From NCBI RefSeq assembly GCF_051857535.1, contig NZ_JBPZGY010000001.1:434001-498000 (forward strand): 64,000 nucleotides of DNA, read 5' to 3'. Both the position numbers and the translations under genes were made by a program. This document shows, piece by piece, positions 10,101 through 18,042 of the stretch. Within the stretch, counting starts at the first letter, position 1. The number at the start of each line of letters is the position of its first letter. This DNA comes from Roseateles_B sp051857535. Lineage in GTDB: Bacteria; Pseudomonadota; Gammaproteobacteria; Burkholderiales; Burkholderiaceae_C. The notes beneath the pieces are model-generated. The model ran no database searches. It saw only the letters and a program-made list of their open reading frames with translations, and was not told the origin of the DNA.

Positions 10101-11126
10101 CGCGGCAGGCGATTCACCCTGCCAGGACAGGGTGTTGGTGGCATAGCCATAGTCCCGTTCCGGCGAGATGTCGGGGTCGCGGGGCTGGTACAGGCTCAGC
10201 AGATGGCTCACCTTCAGCGGGCTCAGCCACAACTCGTGCAGGGACTCCACGCTGCGGCTGACACCGTCCTGGCTGGCGACGAAACGGCTGCCGGCGGGCA
10301 ACTGTACGGGGCGTCTGGCGTGGGGCTGGCGTTCCAGCAGCAGGTGCACCAGGGCTGGGACCTCGGCTTCGCGGCCCAGGCCAAGGCGCTGGGCGTAATA
10401 GTGCTGCGTCAGGCGCTCGTTGAAGCAGTCCAGGGGCTCGCGGCTGCGCTGCAGCAGCTGGGTCTGGGCCAGCAGCAGGCCGATGGAGGGCTCGTGCCGC
10501 TGACTGCGCAGGCTGCCTGGCAAGGACTTCTGCGCCGCAGACTGCAGGCCGGCCAGCACACGGCACATCGACAGCCACAGCAGCCGGTGTTCGCGCAGGC
10601 CGGCGGGGCGTGGGGGCGTATCGCCCTGTGACAGCTGCAGCCCCCAGTGCGGATGCCAGGAGCGGCTGGTCTCCTCGGGCATCAGCAGGCCGCGCAGCTG
10701 CGGGGCCAGTACGCCGGACAGGCGATCCTGCAGCAGTCGGGCCACGGCGTGCAGGGGATCGTCCGCCGGGACGCCGGGTTCGTCCAGGCAGGCCAGCAGG
10801 CGGCTGTGCCAGCGATTGAGCGCCTGGGCCAGGGCCAGGCACTGGCGGCGCTGCTGGGCGAGGGGCAGGGTGTCGAGCTGCTGGGCTTGGGCCTGCCACT
10901 GCGCCACAGGCAGGGCTGAGAGCTCGGCCAGCAGCAGGCTGAGGTCCTGCTCCAGCAGGTCCGACCAGCGGCCCTGCGGCATGCCGCGCAGGGTGACGAA
11001 GTCCAGCTGCCTGGCCCATTGCAACAGCTGGCGCAGGCGTTGAGCCAGGCTCAGTTCGTCCGGGCGGAAGTGGCCGGGCAGCAGCGCGGGGCTGAGGCGG
11101 GTGTCCTGTTGCGAGCCGGTGTACAT
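7194..11126 (-). CDS. eCIS giant baseplate J-like protein (Afp11/Pvc11-like)
   Basis: This 1310-residue protein is the largest in the cluster. Its C-terminal quarter (about residues 1040-1250) reads like a baseplate-J/gp6 domain. It has a PWDYERLVLQHYPEVQRVKC segment, then a segment rich in beta strands (RLTVVVVPAL) and a final arm with INDALRAYLSPWREG. The long N-terminal part is family-specific and Leu/Arg/Gln-rich. Pvc11/Afp11 proteins pair with Pvc12 to make the baseplate wedges around the spike. The gene starts 15 bp after the gp25 stop and ends with an ATGA overlap into the fibre-like gene. Confidence is high for the family and lower for internal domain borders. Confidence 0.85.
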   Translation of the reverse strand: MYTGSQQDTRLSPALLPGHFRPDELSLAQRLRQLLQWARQLDFVTLRGMPQGRWSDLLEQDLSLLLAELSALPVAQWQAQAQQLDTLPLAQQRRQCLALAQALNRWHSRLLACLDEPGVPADDPLHAVARLLQDRLSGVLAPQLRGLLMPEETSRSWHPHWGLQLSQGDTPPRPAGLREHRLLWLSMCRVLAGLQSAAQKSLPGSLRSQRHEPSIGLLLAQTQLLQRSREPLDCFNERLTQHYYAQRLGLGREAEVPALVHLLLERQPHARRPVQLPAGSRFVASQDGVSRSVESLHELWLSPLKVSHLLSLYQPRDPDISPERDYGYATNTLSWQGESPAADSLADVDPKARPPLGGGGDSTPARQGLALASPLLQLCEGQRRVQLHVHLRVPDGFADGGPLPSAAACRLLAQRERQEGWHPPGDAPEAGQWQQLLQRLEQECPSLQGAPWLQYLLVRCLHAQHPETLTPWLGRLFAVWLCATTAELSMDALTLLRRHAEQVLVDYVPEPGQRVDVDDPLSLLYSDAPLERSLVFDRVFRGAWSASLSCAEGWLTVEEVFAIHGSLSHCAPGARAPRTPRQGDQQGQGRAPSSAGFLLCLQLGSDQAAICAARPAVHGSDWPALPVLQLRLQSRSRLFASSLLQQLSMDTLQLEVQVQGLRALELHNQLGRLDPSKPFLPFGPLPEPGSYLMFSHPELAQKPLQSLQLHLHWQGLPRRSWDEHYAGYPDSPWSSQALRLQASVLADGQWRETPDEGLPLFGEAPRNRPLADQTLDFDGTPLLRLHRPAASHAREYSLLTRCGYFRLSLSGSPHAFGHADYPPLLTATLTLNSKLKQAAPLPQVPYTPTLAAVEADYVARQRIPARSGEPMADGTELRYLCPFGTQVLHALPQSDPRTVLQRWPATGQLMIGLQGEPPQGTLSLLFKLRSESAREPLGRPLPRLRWQAWCGDGWLDLEAHRVLLDGTEGLLRTGVILLDLPSGMSADCPSLPPGPFWLRLLGDERLPLLAGLQGVWTNGVLARLQGPALPRPLAPLSVRAAQEAVPGLAAVRQPWPSFAERAAETQQAWITRIAERLRHRGRAAMPWDYERLVLQHYPEVQRVKCIPRSDPRGDGRLTVVVVPALPAGVAPDGAEAPKLDAATLARIQRWLQSRMPPGQPLLVRNATYERLQVRCSLRLKPGEPAGERLRQINDALRAYLSPWREGGPTMHFDWQLQVDEVEALLRAQPGVAQIGQASLLHIIRDDQGHYTLRDTAVGSRLIRPSRPWSLALPTRGHLLELSDHPSPHAPASGIAKLTLGGSFIIGQDSA

Positions 11127-11141
11127 GCAGGGATTCCTTGC

Positions 11142-11549
11142 TCAGCCGGCCTGCACCGGATGGCTAGCCTGGTCCAGGTAAAGCGGATAGACCATGTTGT
11201 GCCGGGTGTTGGTGCTGCGAACGCGATAGGCCAGGTCGACCTCGATGCGCGCCCAGTCCTCTTGCGAGACACGGGCCTGCAGGGTCTCGACTTCGATGCG
11301 GGGCTCGAAATACATGATGGCCAAGCGCAGCATGCTGCACAGCTCGTTCAAGGTCTGCTCGGTCGCTTGCTCGAAGACGAACTGGTGCAGCAGGGTGCCG
11401 TAGGCGTGCTGCATGACCCGCTCGCCACGCCGCGTGCCAAAGAGAATGCGCAGGCTTTCCTCGATGTCCGGCACGTCCTCGCACAGCACGAGGCGCTGGT
11501 CGGCGTCGAAGCGTGGCGGGAAGCTCCAGCCTCGTCCGAGGATGCTCAT
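11142..11549 (-). CDS. eCIS baseplate wedge protein, GPW/gp25 family (Afp9/Pvc9-like)
   Basis: This 135-residue protein belongs to the gp25 baseplate wedge family, which joins the sheath to the baseplate and starts sheath assembly. Visible markers are the SLRILFGTRRGERVM core, which carries the conserved Gly-Glu-Arg, and a C-terminal NMVYPLYL strand. The start at 11549 is chosen because a GGGAG ribosome site lies about 8 nt upstream and the product then begins MSILGRGWSFPPRF, as in relatives. An in-frame GTG 33 nt upstream is possible but lacks such a site. The 3' end is 15 bp from the giant baseplate gene. Confidence 0.9.
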   Translation of the reverse strand: MSILGRGWSFPPRFDADQRLVLCEDVPDIEESLRILFGTRRGERVMQHAYGTLLHQFVFEQATEQTLNELCSMLRLAIMYFEPRIEVETLQARVSQEDWARIEVDLAYRVRSTNTRHNMVYPLYLDQASHPVQAG

Positions 11550-11678
11550 GGGGTACTCCCTGCACCAACCTTCGCAGGGCACTCACGCAAGCAAGCAGCA
11601 GCCGGCACCCCGGTACTGCCGGTCGTACGGGAACGCGCCCTGGAAGGTGCGGGCGAAGCCGGTACGGGGTGGTCCATC
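11550..11678 (-). other. PAAR-gp25 junction with coding-like sequence between two in-frame TGA codons
   Basis: The PAAR gene, this 129-bp gap and gp25 are all in the same reading frame. The frame is broken only by TGA at 11681-11679 and again at 11585-11583. Read through, the gap encodes a strongly G/C-ending stretch containing FARTFQGAFPYDRQYRGAG and ending CCLLA. In a different frame, a 43-codon open frame begins at an ATG (11677) that follows GGAGG by 5 nt and ends in an ATGA overlap with gp25. Either could be a small unannotated gene, a C-terminal PAAR extension lost by a stop mutation, or plain spacer. Confidence 0.3.
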
Positions 11679-11978
11679 TCAGCCTCCGATCAGGACGGTA
11701 GGGAGTCCCAGCACGATGCTGCCGCCATGGGCCGTGGGATCACCGAGGCGGGCCGCGGGCTTGGAGCTGATCAGCACGGTCGTGGAGCCCATCACGATGG
11801 TGTCCGGCGGGCCTACGCAGACGGCGTTGTCGCCGACCACAGCGGCCGGAAGGCTGCCGATCAGCACTGTGGGCACGCCCGGCCCGATGACGGGGCCGCC
11901 GACATGCGGGATGGGCGGCAGGCCGGGGGTCTGCATGGGGCAGGTGTGGAGGTCGGTGAGGCGGGCGGCGGGCGGCAT
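11679..11978 (-). CDS. PAAR-domain spike tip protein (Afp10/Pvc10-like)
   Basis: This 99-residue PAAR-repeat protein sharpens the tip of the central spike. It starts MPPAARLTDLHTCP and contains the Gly/Pro-rich PAAR pattern (HVGGPVIGPGVPTVLIG, then AARLGDPTAHGG). The His and Cys residues that commonly bind the tip metal are at H11, C13 and downstream His positions. It lies directly after the spike gene, with a 10-bp gap, as expected for a protein that caps it. The protein ends abruptly at LIGG, and coding-like sequence in the same frame continues beyond the stop. No toxin extension is fused within the annotated frame. Confidence 0.9.
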   Translation of the reverse strand: MPPAARLTDLHTCPMQTPGLPPIPHVGGPVIGPGVPTVLIGSLPAAVVGDNAVCVGPPDTIVMGSTTVLISSKPAARLGDPTAHGGSIVLGLPTVLIGG

Positions 11979-11988
11979 GGCGGGTCTC

Positions 11989-13776
11989 TCAATTGATCAT
12001 GACCAGCGCACCCTTGACGGTGGTCTGGCCGGAGGCAGAGAGTTCGGCGCTGGCGGCGCCCTTGGCGCTGAAGCCCACCTGGGCCTCGGCGCTGACGTTC
12101 AGGCCCTTGGCGCTGTAGTCTGCCGTGGCGCTCCAGCTGATCTTGGCGGTCGCATCGCCCTGGATATTGGCCTGGGCCGTCATCTTGATGTCCTTGATGC
12201 TGTCCAGGGTGATGCCGTTCTGGTCCAGGGTGATGCTGTTGCCGTTCTGGTCCTTCAGCACGCACTTCTTGCCTTCGTCGTCGAGGATGAGGGTGTTGTT
12301 CTCGGGGGTTTCGACGGTGATGGACTTCTTCTCCTCGTCGAAGATCAGGCGGTGCTTGTAGCGGGTGACCACGGCCTTGGTGTTGTTCTCGGCGGCCAGC
12401 TCGTAAGGTGGCATGCGGCTGCTGGAGTAGAGGCTGCCCAGCACCACGGGGTGCGAGGGGTCGTCGTTGAAGAAGCCCACGATGACCTCGTCGTCCACCT
12501 CGGGCAGGAAGAAGCTGCCGAAGCCGTTGGACGCATGGAACTGGGCCAGTCGGGCCCAGATGGTGGGCGTGTCGGCCATCAGCGCGGGCAGGGAGATCTG
12601 GATGCGTTGCTGGCCCTCGGGGTCGGCGTCGAGCTTGACGACCTTGCCGACATGCAGGCCTCGCACCCCTGGCAGCAGGCCGGCGTTGGCGGGGGCCTTG
12701 ATGTCCTGGCGCTGCATCTGCCAGTCCGGCGGCATGCCGAACTCGGCGTGGCTGACCCAGTTGCCGTCGCTGATTTCATGCTGTACGGCGCTGAGATAGC
12801 ACTTGCCGTTGAAGCGGGCGCCCACGCCCTGCAGCTGCAGCACTGTGCCAGGTCTTGCCAGCGCACTGCCCTGGAAGCTCAGCTGGCCGCGGTGGCGTGC
12901 CAGCGTGGCCTTGAGCTGGGTGGACTTGGCCCAGGCATCCAACACGTCCTTGGTCTGCGGCGCGCAGCTCTGCATGGCGTAGGTGGCGGGTGAGGCCACG
13001 CCCGCAAGGGTGGCTCCGTCCAGATTGCCCTGGCCGGCGTCGCTGCCCGGGCTTGCGCTGCTGCCCTGCAGCAGGGCTTGGCTCTCCAGGCTCCAGCTGG
13101 AGGCCTGCACGGCGGTCCACTGGCTGCGCGCGTCGATGTCGGCGCTGAAGTCGATCAGGTCGGCGCCCCAGGTCACGTGCAGCACCGGGGCGGCGCTCAG
13201 CGCGGGGGCCTTGATGACCAGCTTGCCGTCCTCGCATTGCAGCACCAGTCCCATCAGCTCGGCGCGGGCCAGCATGAAGTCCCAGTCGCTGCAGTAGTGC
13301 TGGGCCAGCATTTTGTGCTGGGCCGTGGTGCTGTCCACCTCGGCGCTGAGGCCGTGGGCTTCGACGAGGTGCTGGATGATGGCGCTGTCGGTCTGGTCAA
13401 CGTAGTGCGCGCTGCGCCGGCCCAGCGTCATCTTGCAGGCGGGGTGCCGGCATTCCAGCTCCAGGCGGCTGTCGTTCTCGCCAAAGATGCGGAAGCCGTG
13501 GCGCACCAGCAGGCCGCTGAAGAGAACTTGTTCCTCGTCGCCGTAGCCCACGCTGATGCTGATCAGTGCCCCGGGCTTGAAGAGCTCGCCCTCGCTGAGC
13601 GGTGCGGTGCCCTGCGGCATGTCGCCGTCCTGGAGCACCAGTCGGGCCCAGGACACGCTGTTGAGCGCATGACGCACGGTGAGCGAAATGAGTGGGAGGA
13701 CGGTCTGAGGCTGGCCGTCGCAGGACACGGTGACCCTGACAGGGCCGTCGCTGTTGAGGGCGGGGGACTGCGGCAT
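11989..13776 (-). CDS. eCIS central spike, VgrG/gp27-gp5-like (Afp8/Pvc8-like)
   Basis: This 595-residue protein resembles VgrG and phage gpD/gp27-gp5 spikes. The N-terminal ~350 residues carry the gp27-like domain (VRHGFRIFGENDSRLELEC). An OB-fold gp5 domain begins near residue 370 (VRGLHVGKVVKLDADPEGQQ) and includes a PEVDDEVIVGFFNDDP strand typical of VgrG. The last ~130 residues repeat short KI-x-SA/A-x-SAKG-type strands, consistent with a needle-like beta-helix. No lysozyme or effector domain is fused to it. It is followed at once by PAAR and preceded by the Pvc7-like gene with a 3-bp gap, which is the standard eCIS order. Confidence 0.92.
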   Translation of the reverse strand: MPQSPALNSDGPVRVTVSCDGQPQTVLPLISLTVRHALNSVSWARLVLQDGDMPQGTAPLSEGELFKPGALISISVGYGDEEQVLFSGLLVRHGFRIFGENDSRLELECRHPACKMTLGRRSAHYVDQTDSAIIQHLVEAHGLSAEVDSTTAQHKMLAQHYCSDWDFMLARAELMGLVLQCEDGKLVIKAPALSAAPVLHVTWGADLIDFSADIDARSQWTAVQASSWSLESQALLQGSSASPGSDAGQGNLDGATLAGVASPATYAMQSCAPQTKDVLDAWAKSTQLKATLARHRGQLSFQGSALARPGTVLQLQGVGARFNGKCYLSAVQHEISDGNWVSHAEFGMPPDWQMQRQDIKAPANAGLLPGVRGLHVGKVVKLDADPEGQQRIQISLPALMADTPTIWARLAQFHASNGFGSFFLPEVDDEVIVGFFNDDPSHPVVLGSLYSSSRMPPYELAAENNTKAVVTRYKHRLIFDEEKKSITVETPENNTLILDDEGKKCVLKDQNGNSITLDQNGITLDSIKDIKMTAQANIQGDATAKISWSATADYSAKGLNVSAEAQVGFSAKGAASAELSASGQTTVKGALVMIN

Positions 13777-13779
13777 GGC

Positions 13780-14448
13780 TCAGCTCAGCGGGGGGAAGTG
13801 CAGGCGCAGGCCGGCCGGCAGCCTGCGGAATTCACGCAAGCCATTGAAGGCAGCCACCTCGGGGTAGTAGCGGGCGTCGCCGTAGATGCGCAGGCACAGC
13901 AGCGGCAGGGTGTCGCCCTCCACGACCAGCACGCTGTGGCTGAGATCGGGCGAGGAACGGTTGGCCTCCAGATTGGCCTGAGAGTTGCTCGCGAAACCCA
14001 TGAAGCTCAGCTCGCAGTGGGCGCGCAAGGGGGCGCCGCTGGGCTTGAACAGGGTGAACTGGGTGCTGAGGGACTGCAGCCGGCCGTTGAAGATCAGGGT
14101 GCCCCAGGCCACCTGCACATGGTTGGGCTCGTGTGCGCTGCTGTCGTAGTTGTAGACGATGCGGCAGAGCTGCTCCAGCTGGGTGACCACCTCTACCGTC
14201 GGCCCGTCGCCGCCCACGGCGCCGGTGCCGTCCAGCACCAGGCTGAAGCTGATGGTATCGGGCTCTACGGCGCTGAAGCGCATGCGGTTGCGGTTCTGCC
14301 CCTGCGTGCGGCGCTTGTTGTAGCGGATCTCGCGCGAGTGGGTGAAGTCGGCCGGATTGATCTGCACCTTGAAGCGCTTGCCGGTGTCCGGCGTGGGTGG
14401 ATCGCTGTTGGGCACCAGCTGTGTGATGGTCAGGGGCTGCTTGCTCAT
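13780..14448 (-). CDS. eCIS tube-baseplate adaptor with LysM domain (Afp7/Pvc7-like)
   Basis: This 222-residue protein joins the tube initiator to the spike in Afp/PVC-type systems. The N-terminal part has the family's FKVQINPADFTHSREIRYNK strand. A C-terminal LysM-like segment (about residues 165-215) includes LVVEGDTLPLLCLRIYGDAR and AFNGL. The start at 14448 gives MSKQPLTI and has GGGAG about 10 nt upstream. It begins 2 bp after the DUF5908 gene stop and ends 3 bp before the spike gene. The CIS tube/LysM family match is clear from layout and sequence. Confidence 0.88.
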   Translation of the reverse strand: MSKQPLTITQLVPNSDPPTPDTGKRFKVQINPADFTHSREIRYNKRRTQGQNRNRMRFSAVEPDTISFSLVLDGTGAVGGDGPTVEVVTQLEQLCRIVYNYDSSAHEPNHVQVAWGTLIFNGRLQSLSTQFTLFKPSGAPLRAHCELSFMGFASNSQANLEANRSSPDLSHSVLVVEGDTLPLLCLRIYGDARYYPEVAAFNGLREFRRLPAGLRLHFPPLS

Positions 14449-14450
14449 GA

Positions 14451-14645
14451 TCAGCGCTCCCGTTGCTGGCGCAAGGCTTCCTGGAACCACTGGCGGCAGG
14501 CTGCCAGGATTTCCTGCTTGAGCTGCTCGGCATCCAGCGCGGAGGCGTCGGCGCCCGGGCGCGTGCCAGACGGGTTGTCGTCGGCGTCCTCGCCGTCCTC
14601 GGCCACCGTGGCTTTCAGCACCAGTTGACGGACTTCCAGGCTCAT
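14451..14645 (-). CDS. eCIS-associated miniprotein, DUF5908 family
   Basis: This 64-residue protein starts MSLEVRQLVLKATVAED, the conserved beginning of DUF5908 proteins, which occur in contractile-injection operons between tube and Pvc7-like genes. The middle is acidic and low-complexity, and the C-terminus is helical with QEALRQQRER. Its role is unknown, though its constant position suggests an assembly or adaptor function at the tube base. The start overlaps the stop of the second tube gene (ATGA), and the stop is 2 bp from the next start. The small size makes it easy to miss. Confidence 0.8.
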   Translation of the reverse strand: MSLEVRQLVLKATVAEDGEDADDNPSGTRPGADASALDAEQLKQEILAACRQWFQEALRQQRER

Positions 14646-15157
14646 GCGGGTGTCACCAGGCTCTGGTAGGCCAGCTCGATTTCCTCGATGGCCACCTCAT
14701 TGCGCTGCGATTCGAAGGCGTTGATGGTCCAGCGCAAGGGATAGGCGCGGTTGCAAGTCCAGACCATCAGCGGGTTGAGATCAGCGTCCATCAGCTGTAT
14801 CTGCACGTCCTGCAGGACCAGCGGGACGGACAGTCCGGGCTCAAGGCAGTCCTTGCACCAGCGCACGAAGGGCGACCCTCGGTCGACCAGGCCGCGCTTG
14901 AGCTGCAGGCGCCGCGCTTTGGCCTGCTTGGGCAGTTGCAGCACGAAGCGGTTCTCGCCGCCGTCGACCACGTCCTCGGTCTCCAGGCTGTGCTCCAGCC
15001 CGGAGACTTCCTGGAAGGAGGTCATGACCGGGCTGGCGCTGCTGCCGGAGCGGGAGAAGCCCACCCGGAAGGCAAAGGCCACCGGCATTTCGGCCGGCGG
15101 GGTGTCCGCCATGAAGGACGGCGAGCCTTGCATCCAGGCGGGGAGGTCCGCTGCCAT
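14642..15157 (-). CDS. eCIS second tube protein (Afp5/Pvc5-like)
   Basis: This 171-residue gp19-like tube protein is paralogous to the following gene. Both share FxEVSGL near the start of the fold, PLMVWT/PTMVWT in the middle, and a closing strand (NEVAIEEIELAYQSL). Second tube proteins of this type usually form the first ring on the baseplate. The start at 15157 (MAADLPAWMQ) follows the major tube stop by 7 bp; the ribosome site is weak, so coupling is likely. MQGSPSF and MADTPPA further in are alternative starts. It is coupled to the DUF5908 gene by ATGA. Confidence 0.87.
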   Translation of the reverse strand: MAADLPAWMQGSPSFMADTPPAEMPVAFAFRVGFSRSGSSASPVMTSFQEVSGLEHSLETEDVVDGGENRFVLQLPKQAKARRLQLKRGLVDRGSPFVRWCKDCLEPGLSVPLVLQDVQIQLMDADLNPLMVWTCNRAYPLRWTINAFESQRNEVAIEEIELAYQSLVTPA

Positions 15158-15164
15158 GTCGTGC

Positions 15165-15623
15165 TCAGGCGTTGGCGATGGTGAGACCTTCGTGGACGAT
15201 CTCGATGGTCTCGACCGCCACCTCGTTGCCCTCTGACTTGAGGTCCGTGCCCGTGATCTTGCTGGGCCAGGCATTGGTGAGGGTCCACACCATGGTTGGC
15301 TTGCCTTCCTCATCCAGCAGGCTGATCGTGACGGGCACGCGCTTGATGGTGTTCATCTTGATCTGGTTGAACCACTCCCAGAACTTGTTGTCCGACTTGA
15401 ACACGCCCTTCTTCATGGTCACGTTGCCGTACTTCTTGATGCCCGGCATCTTGATCGCCGAGAACACGGGGCTGTCGCCATGCCTGTACTCGATGGGCTG
15501 GGCCTCCACGTCCAGCCCCGAGACTTCCTCGAAGGACAGCACGGCAGAATCCCACTTCACCTGGAAATAGAACTTGGGCAAGGGCCACACATTGGTGGAT
15601 TGCTTGGAACCGTCATCAGCCAT
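15165..15623 (-). CDS. eCIS major inner tube protein (Afp1/Pvc1-like)
   Basis: This 152-residue protein is a T4 gp19-type tube protein and the probable main subunit of the inner tube. Its opening strand (FYFQVKWDSAVLSFEEVSGL), the KRGxx-like segment (TMKKGVFKSDNKFWEWFNQI) and the end (GNEVAVETIEIVHEGL) match phage tail tube proteins of about 150 residues. A GGAG site lies about 9 nt upstream of the start. It follows the sheath gene with a 76-bp gap. That gap is the largest inside the structural part of the operon apart from the PAAR-gp25 junction. Confidence 0.93.
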   Translation of the reverse strand: MADDGSKQSTNVWPLPKFYFQVKWDSAVLSFEEVSGLDVEAQPIEYRHGDSPVFSAIKMPGIKKYGNVTMKKGVFKSDNKFWEWFNQIKMNTIKRVPVTISLLDEEGKPTMVWTLTNAWPSKITGTDLKSEGNEVAVETIEIVHEGLTIANA

Positions 15624-15699
15624 TTCTTTGCTCCATTGCTTGTTGCCTTTGGGGGCAGGGGGCTAGCGCCACCCTGCAGCCAGTTCAGTGCCGTCCCGC

Positions 15700-17313
15700 T
15701 CAGGACTTGGGCATCTGCTGTTGGAAGGTGATCTCGATGAACTCGGCGGGGCGCACCATGGCCACCAGCACGGTGACGCGCAGGATGCCTTCCAGCACGT
15801 CGTCGGGCGTCATGGTCTCGCCCAGGCCCACGTGGACGCTGAAGGCGTCCTCGGGTACGGCGCCCATCAGGCCGCCGCGCTTCCACACGCTCGTGAGGAA
15901 GTTGCTGATCATGCTCTTGATGGTCACCCAGGTATTGGCCGTGTTGGGCTCGAACACGAGGGCCTTGGCCGCCAGGCGGCAGGACTCTTCCAGCATGATC
16001 ATGGTGCGGCGCACGTTGATGTAGCGCCAGTCCAGGCTGTTGCCGTCCAGGGTGCGGGCACCCCAGACCAGCACGCCCTCGCCGATGAAGCTGCGGATGG
16101 CGTTGATGGACTTGCCCTGTGCGGTGACGTTGAGGTCCTCCTGCTGCTCGGCGGAGATGCTCACCGTGGGCGAGATGACGCCGGCCAGGCTCACGTTGGC
16201 AGGGGCCTTCCACACGCCGCGGGTGTTGTCCACCATGGTGTAGACGCCGGCCATGGCACTGCTGGGCGGCATGACGTTGAGGTGGCGGCGGGACTCGGTC
16301 AGCACCGTGTTGAAGACCGAGCTGTGGCGACTCAGGGTCTTGTTCAGCAGGGCCTTGCGGGCCAGGATGCCGGCGGCCAGCTCGTCGGGGGTCAGGGGCT
16401 TGGCGTTGGGACGCTTGGCGGCTTCATCGCTGACCATCTTGGCGAAGTCGCCATTGATCTCGTCGATGGCGTCGCTGAGCGCTCGGGTCTGTGCGCTCAC
16501 GCCATCGGGCAAGGGGGTCGGGATGCGCAGCTCGGCGCGAATCAGGTTCTTGAGCAGGTCGATGCTGTCGTCCGAGAGGTTCTCGAAGCTCAGGTCCTTC
16601 TCGCCCACCACGGTGGTGTTGAGCCAGGGATAGTAGGCCGCCGCGAAGTCCAGGAAGTTGATGCCCAGGTTGTCGCGGAACTTGCCCACCGGGTTGTCGT
16701 CGTTCAGCGCCTTGTGGCCGTTGTAGACGTCCAGGATGGCGATGCGGTTGCGCATGCGGTTGCCGCAGTGCTGCAGCATGGCCTGCTGCAAGTCCGTGCA
16801 CTGCTCTTCCTTGAGCTTGACGGCCTCAGGCACCAGCAGCATGGTGGGCTCCTGCTCCTTGAGCAGCTCGTCGATGCCCAGCTTGAAGCGGTCCGGGTCC
16901 AGATCCTGCTTGTAGTTGCCCACCGAGACGATGTAGCAGGGGCCGCCACCGTTCTGGTAGAAGTGGCGCAGGGACTGGTAGAGGCTGTAGCCGCCGCCGT
17001 CCGGGCCGTCGAGCTGGGTCATGCGATAGCCCTTCTTGCTGGACGGGTCGTCAGCGACGGTCTGGGCCACGAAGTCGGGTTGGTCGGCTGCTTCCTCGAG
17101 CTTGAAGACGGGCTTGGGCGGGCCGCCGAAGAACTGGTGGTACTCGGCCATGGAGCTGATGCGCCACGGCGTGAGGGCCAGGGGCTTGTTGCGGTTGTCC
17201 GCAAACTCCGTGTGGCCCACAAAGGCCGGAACCGCAGTCGCGACTTCGACCACAGAGTTGGGAAAGGCGTTCTTCTCGACGATGTAAACGCCTGGCGTCT
17301 TCATAACGGCCAT
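15700..17313 (-). CDS. eCIS contractile sheath protein (Afp2-like)
   Basis: This 537-residue protein starts MAVMKTPGVYIVEKNAFPNS, the classic sheath N-terminus whose strand hooks onto neighbouring subunits. It ends with the conserved EFIEITFQQQMPKS arm. The internal segment GARTLDGNSLDWRYINVRRT is also conserved in phage-type sheath proteins. It has a good AGGAG ribosome site. Only one sheath gene is present, unlike Afp and PVC, which encode three, so this cluster resembles single-sheath systems. It lies 9 bp downstream of the unassigned 239-residue gene. Confidence 0.95.
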   Translation of the reverse strand: MAVMKTPGVYIVEKNAFPNSVVEVATAVPAFVGHTEFADNRNKPLALTPWRISSMAEYHQFFGGPPKPVFKLEEAADQPDFVAQTVADDPSSKKGYRMTQLDGPDGGGYSLYQSLRHFYQNGGGPCYIVSVGNYKQDLDPDRFKLGIDELLKEQEPTMLLVPEAVKLKEEQCTDLQQAMLQHCGNRMRNRIAILDVYNGHKALNDDNPVGKFRDNLGINFLDFAAAYYPWLNTTVVGEKDLSFENLSDDSIDLLKNLIRAELRIPTPLPDGVSAQTRALSDAIDEINGDFAKMVSDEAAKRPNAKPLTPDELAAGILARKALLNKTLSRHSSVFNTVLTESRRHLNVMPPSSAMAGVYTMVDNTRGVWKAPANVSLAGVISPTVSISAEQQEDLNVTAQGKSINAIRSFIGEGVLVWGARTLDGNSLDWRYINVRRTMIMLEESCRLAAKALVFEPNTANTWVTIKSMISNFLTSVWKRGGLMGAVPEDAFSVHVGLGETMTPDDVLEGILRVTVLVAMVRPAEFIEITFQQQMPKS

Positions 17314-17322
17314 AGGGCTCTC

Positions 17323-18042
17323 CTAGGGGTGAACAAAGATCTCGCTCACTGGCCGCGTGCGACCATGGCGCTTCTCGAGGATCAGGCCGCGTGGGGCGGC
17401 CAGGGGCAGTCGGGCCTGCAGGACGCGTTCTCGGCGTCCGGCCAGGTCCTTCAACACCAGTTGCTGGGGGCCTTGGGCTCCCAGGGGCCAGCGGCGGCGC
17501 GAGCGGAAGACCCAGGCCACACGGCCATCGGGGAGCAGCTCGTCCTCGTCGCGGCGGAAAGCATCGGGATGCCCGGGAATCTCCAGGGCGGGCTTTTCGG
17601 CGTCCCAATGGCCCATCAGCAGGTACTTCCAGATGCACAGCCGTGGCTTCAGCTCGACCGCAAGGTCGGGCGGCGCACACCCCAGCCAGGCCTGGGCGTC
17701 GGCAGCGTGCGTATCGAGGAAGGACGCGCACACCTGGCGCGGGGCGCGGCGGTCGGTGTAGAGCAGGTAGTCGGGGTCGGTCGCCTCCAGCTGCCACTGC
17801 AGCTGGCGTGGGCTGCCGTCGGCCTGCAGGCGTTCGGACCAGAGCGTGTCCAGCCTGTCTGCCGGTGCATGCAGCCACAGCTCACAACCATCGCTGCGCT
17901 CGATCAGCTGGTGCCGCGCGATGAAGGCAGCCGTCTCGCGGCTGGCCTGCAGGCGCAGGCGGCGCGGACGGCCATCGGCGAAATAGCCGTGGTGCAGGCG
18001 CAGCACGAGGATGGGCTGCCAGCTCAACAGGCGCGCTGTCAT
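17323..18042 (-). CDS. eCIS-associated protein of unknown function
   Basis: This 239-residue protein begins MTARLLSWQPILVLRLHHGY, then FADGRPRRLRL and a Thr-Ala-rich helix. Proteins with this YFADG-type beginning are common next to sheath and DUF4255 genes in eCIS clusters, but no role is established. Notable features are several Trp residues and an Arg-rich region (VFRSRRRWPLG); no catalytic motif stands out. The start overlaps the upstream stop (ATGA), which rules out the longer open frame that continues upstream. It may act in terminator or cap assembly with the DUF4255 protein, but that is inference from gene order only. Confidence 0.75.
   Translation of the reverse strand: MTARLLSWQPILVLRLHHGYFADGRPRRLRLQASRETAAFIARHQLIERSDGCELWLHAPADRLDTLWSERLQADGSPRQLQWQLEATDPDYLLYTDRRAPRQVCASFLDTHAADAQAWLGCAPPDLAVELKPRLCIWKYLLMGHWDAEKPALEIPGHPDAFRRDEDELLPDGRVAWVFRSRRRWPLGAQGPQQLVLKDLAGRRERVLQARLPLAAPRGLILEKRHGRTRPVSEIFVHP

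Noticed and set aside
12845..12862. TGCCAGGTCTTGCCAGC as a seventh copy of the dispersed word
   Set aside because: It differs from the conserved core (C for T) and has different flanks, so it was left out of the count.
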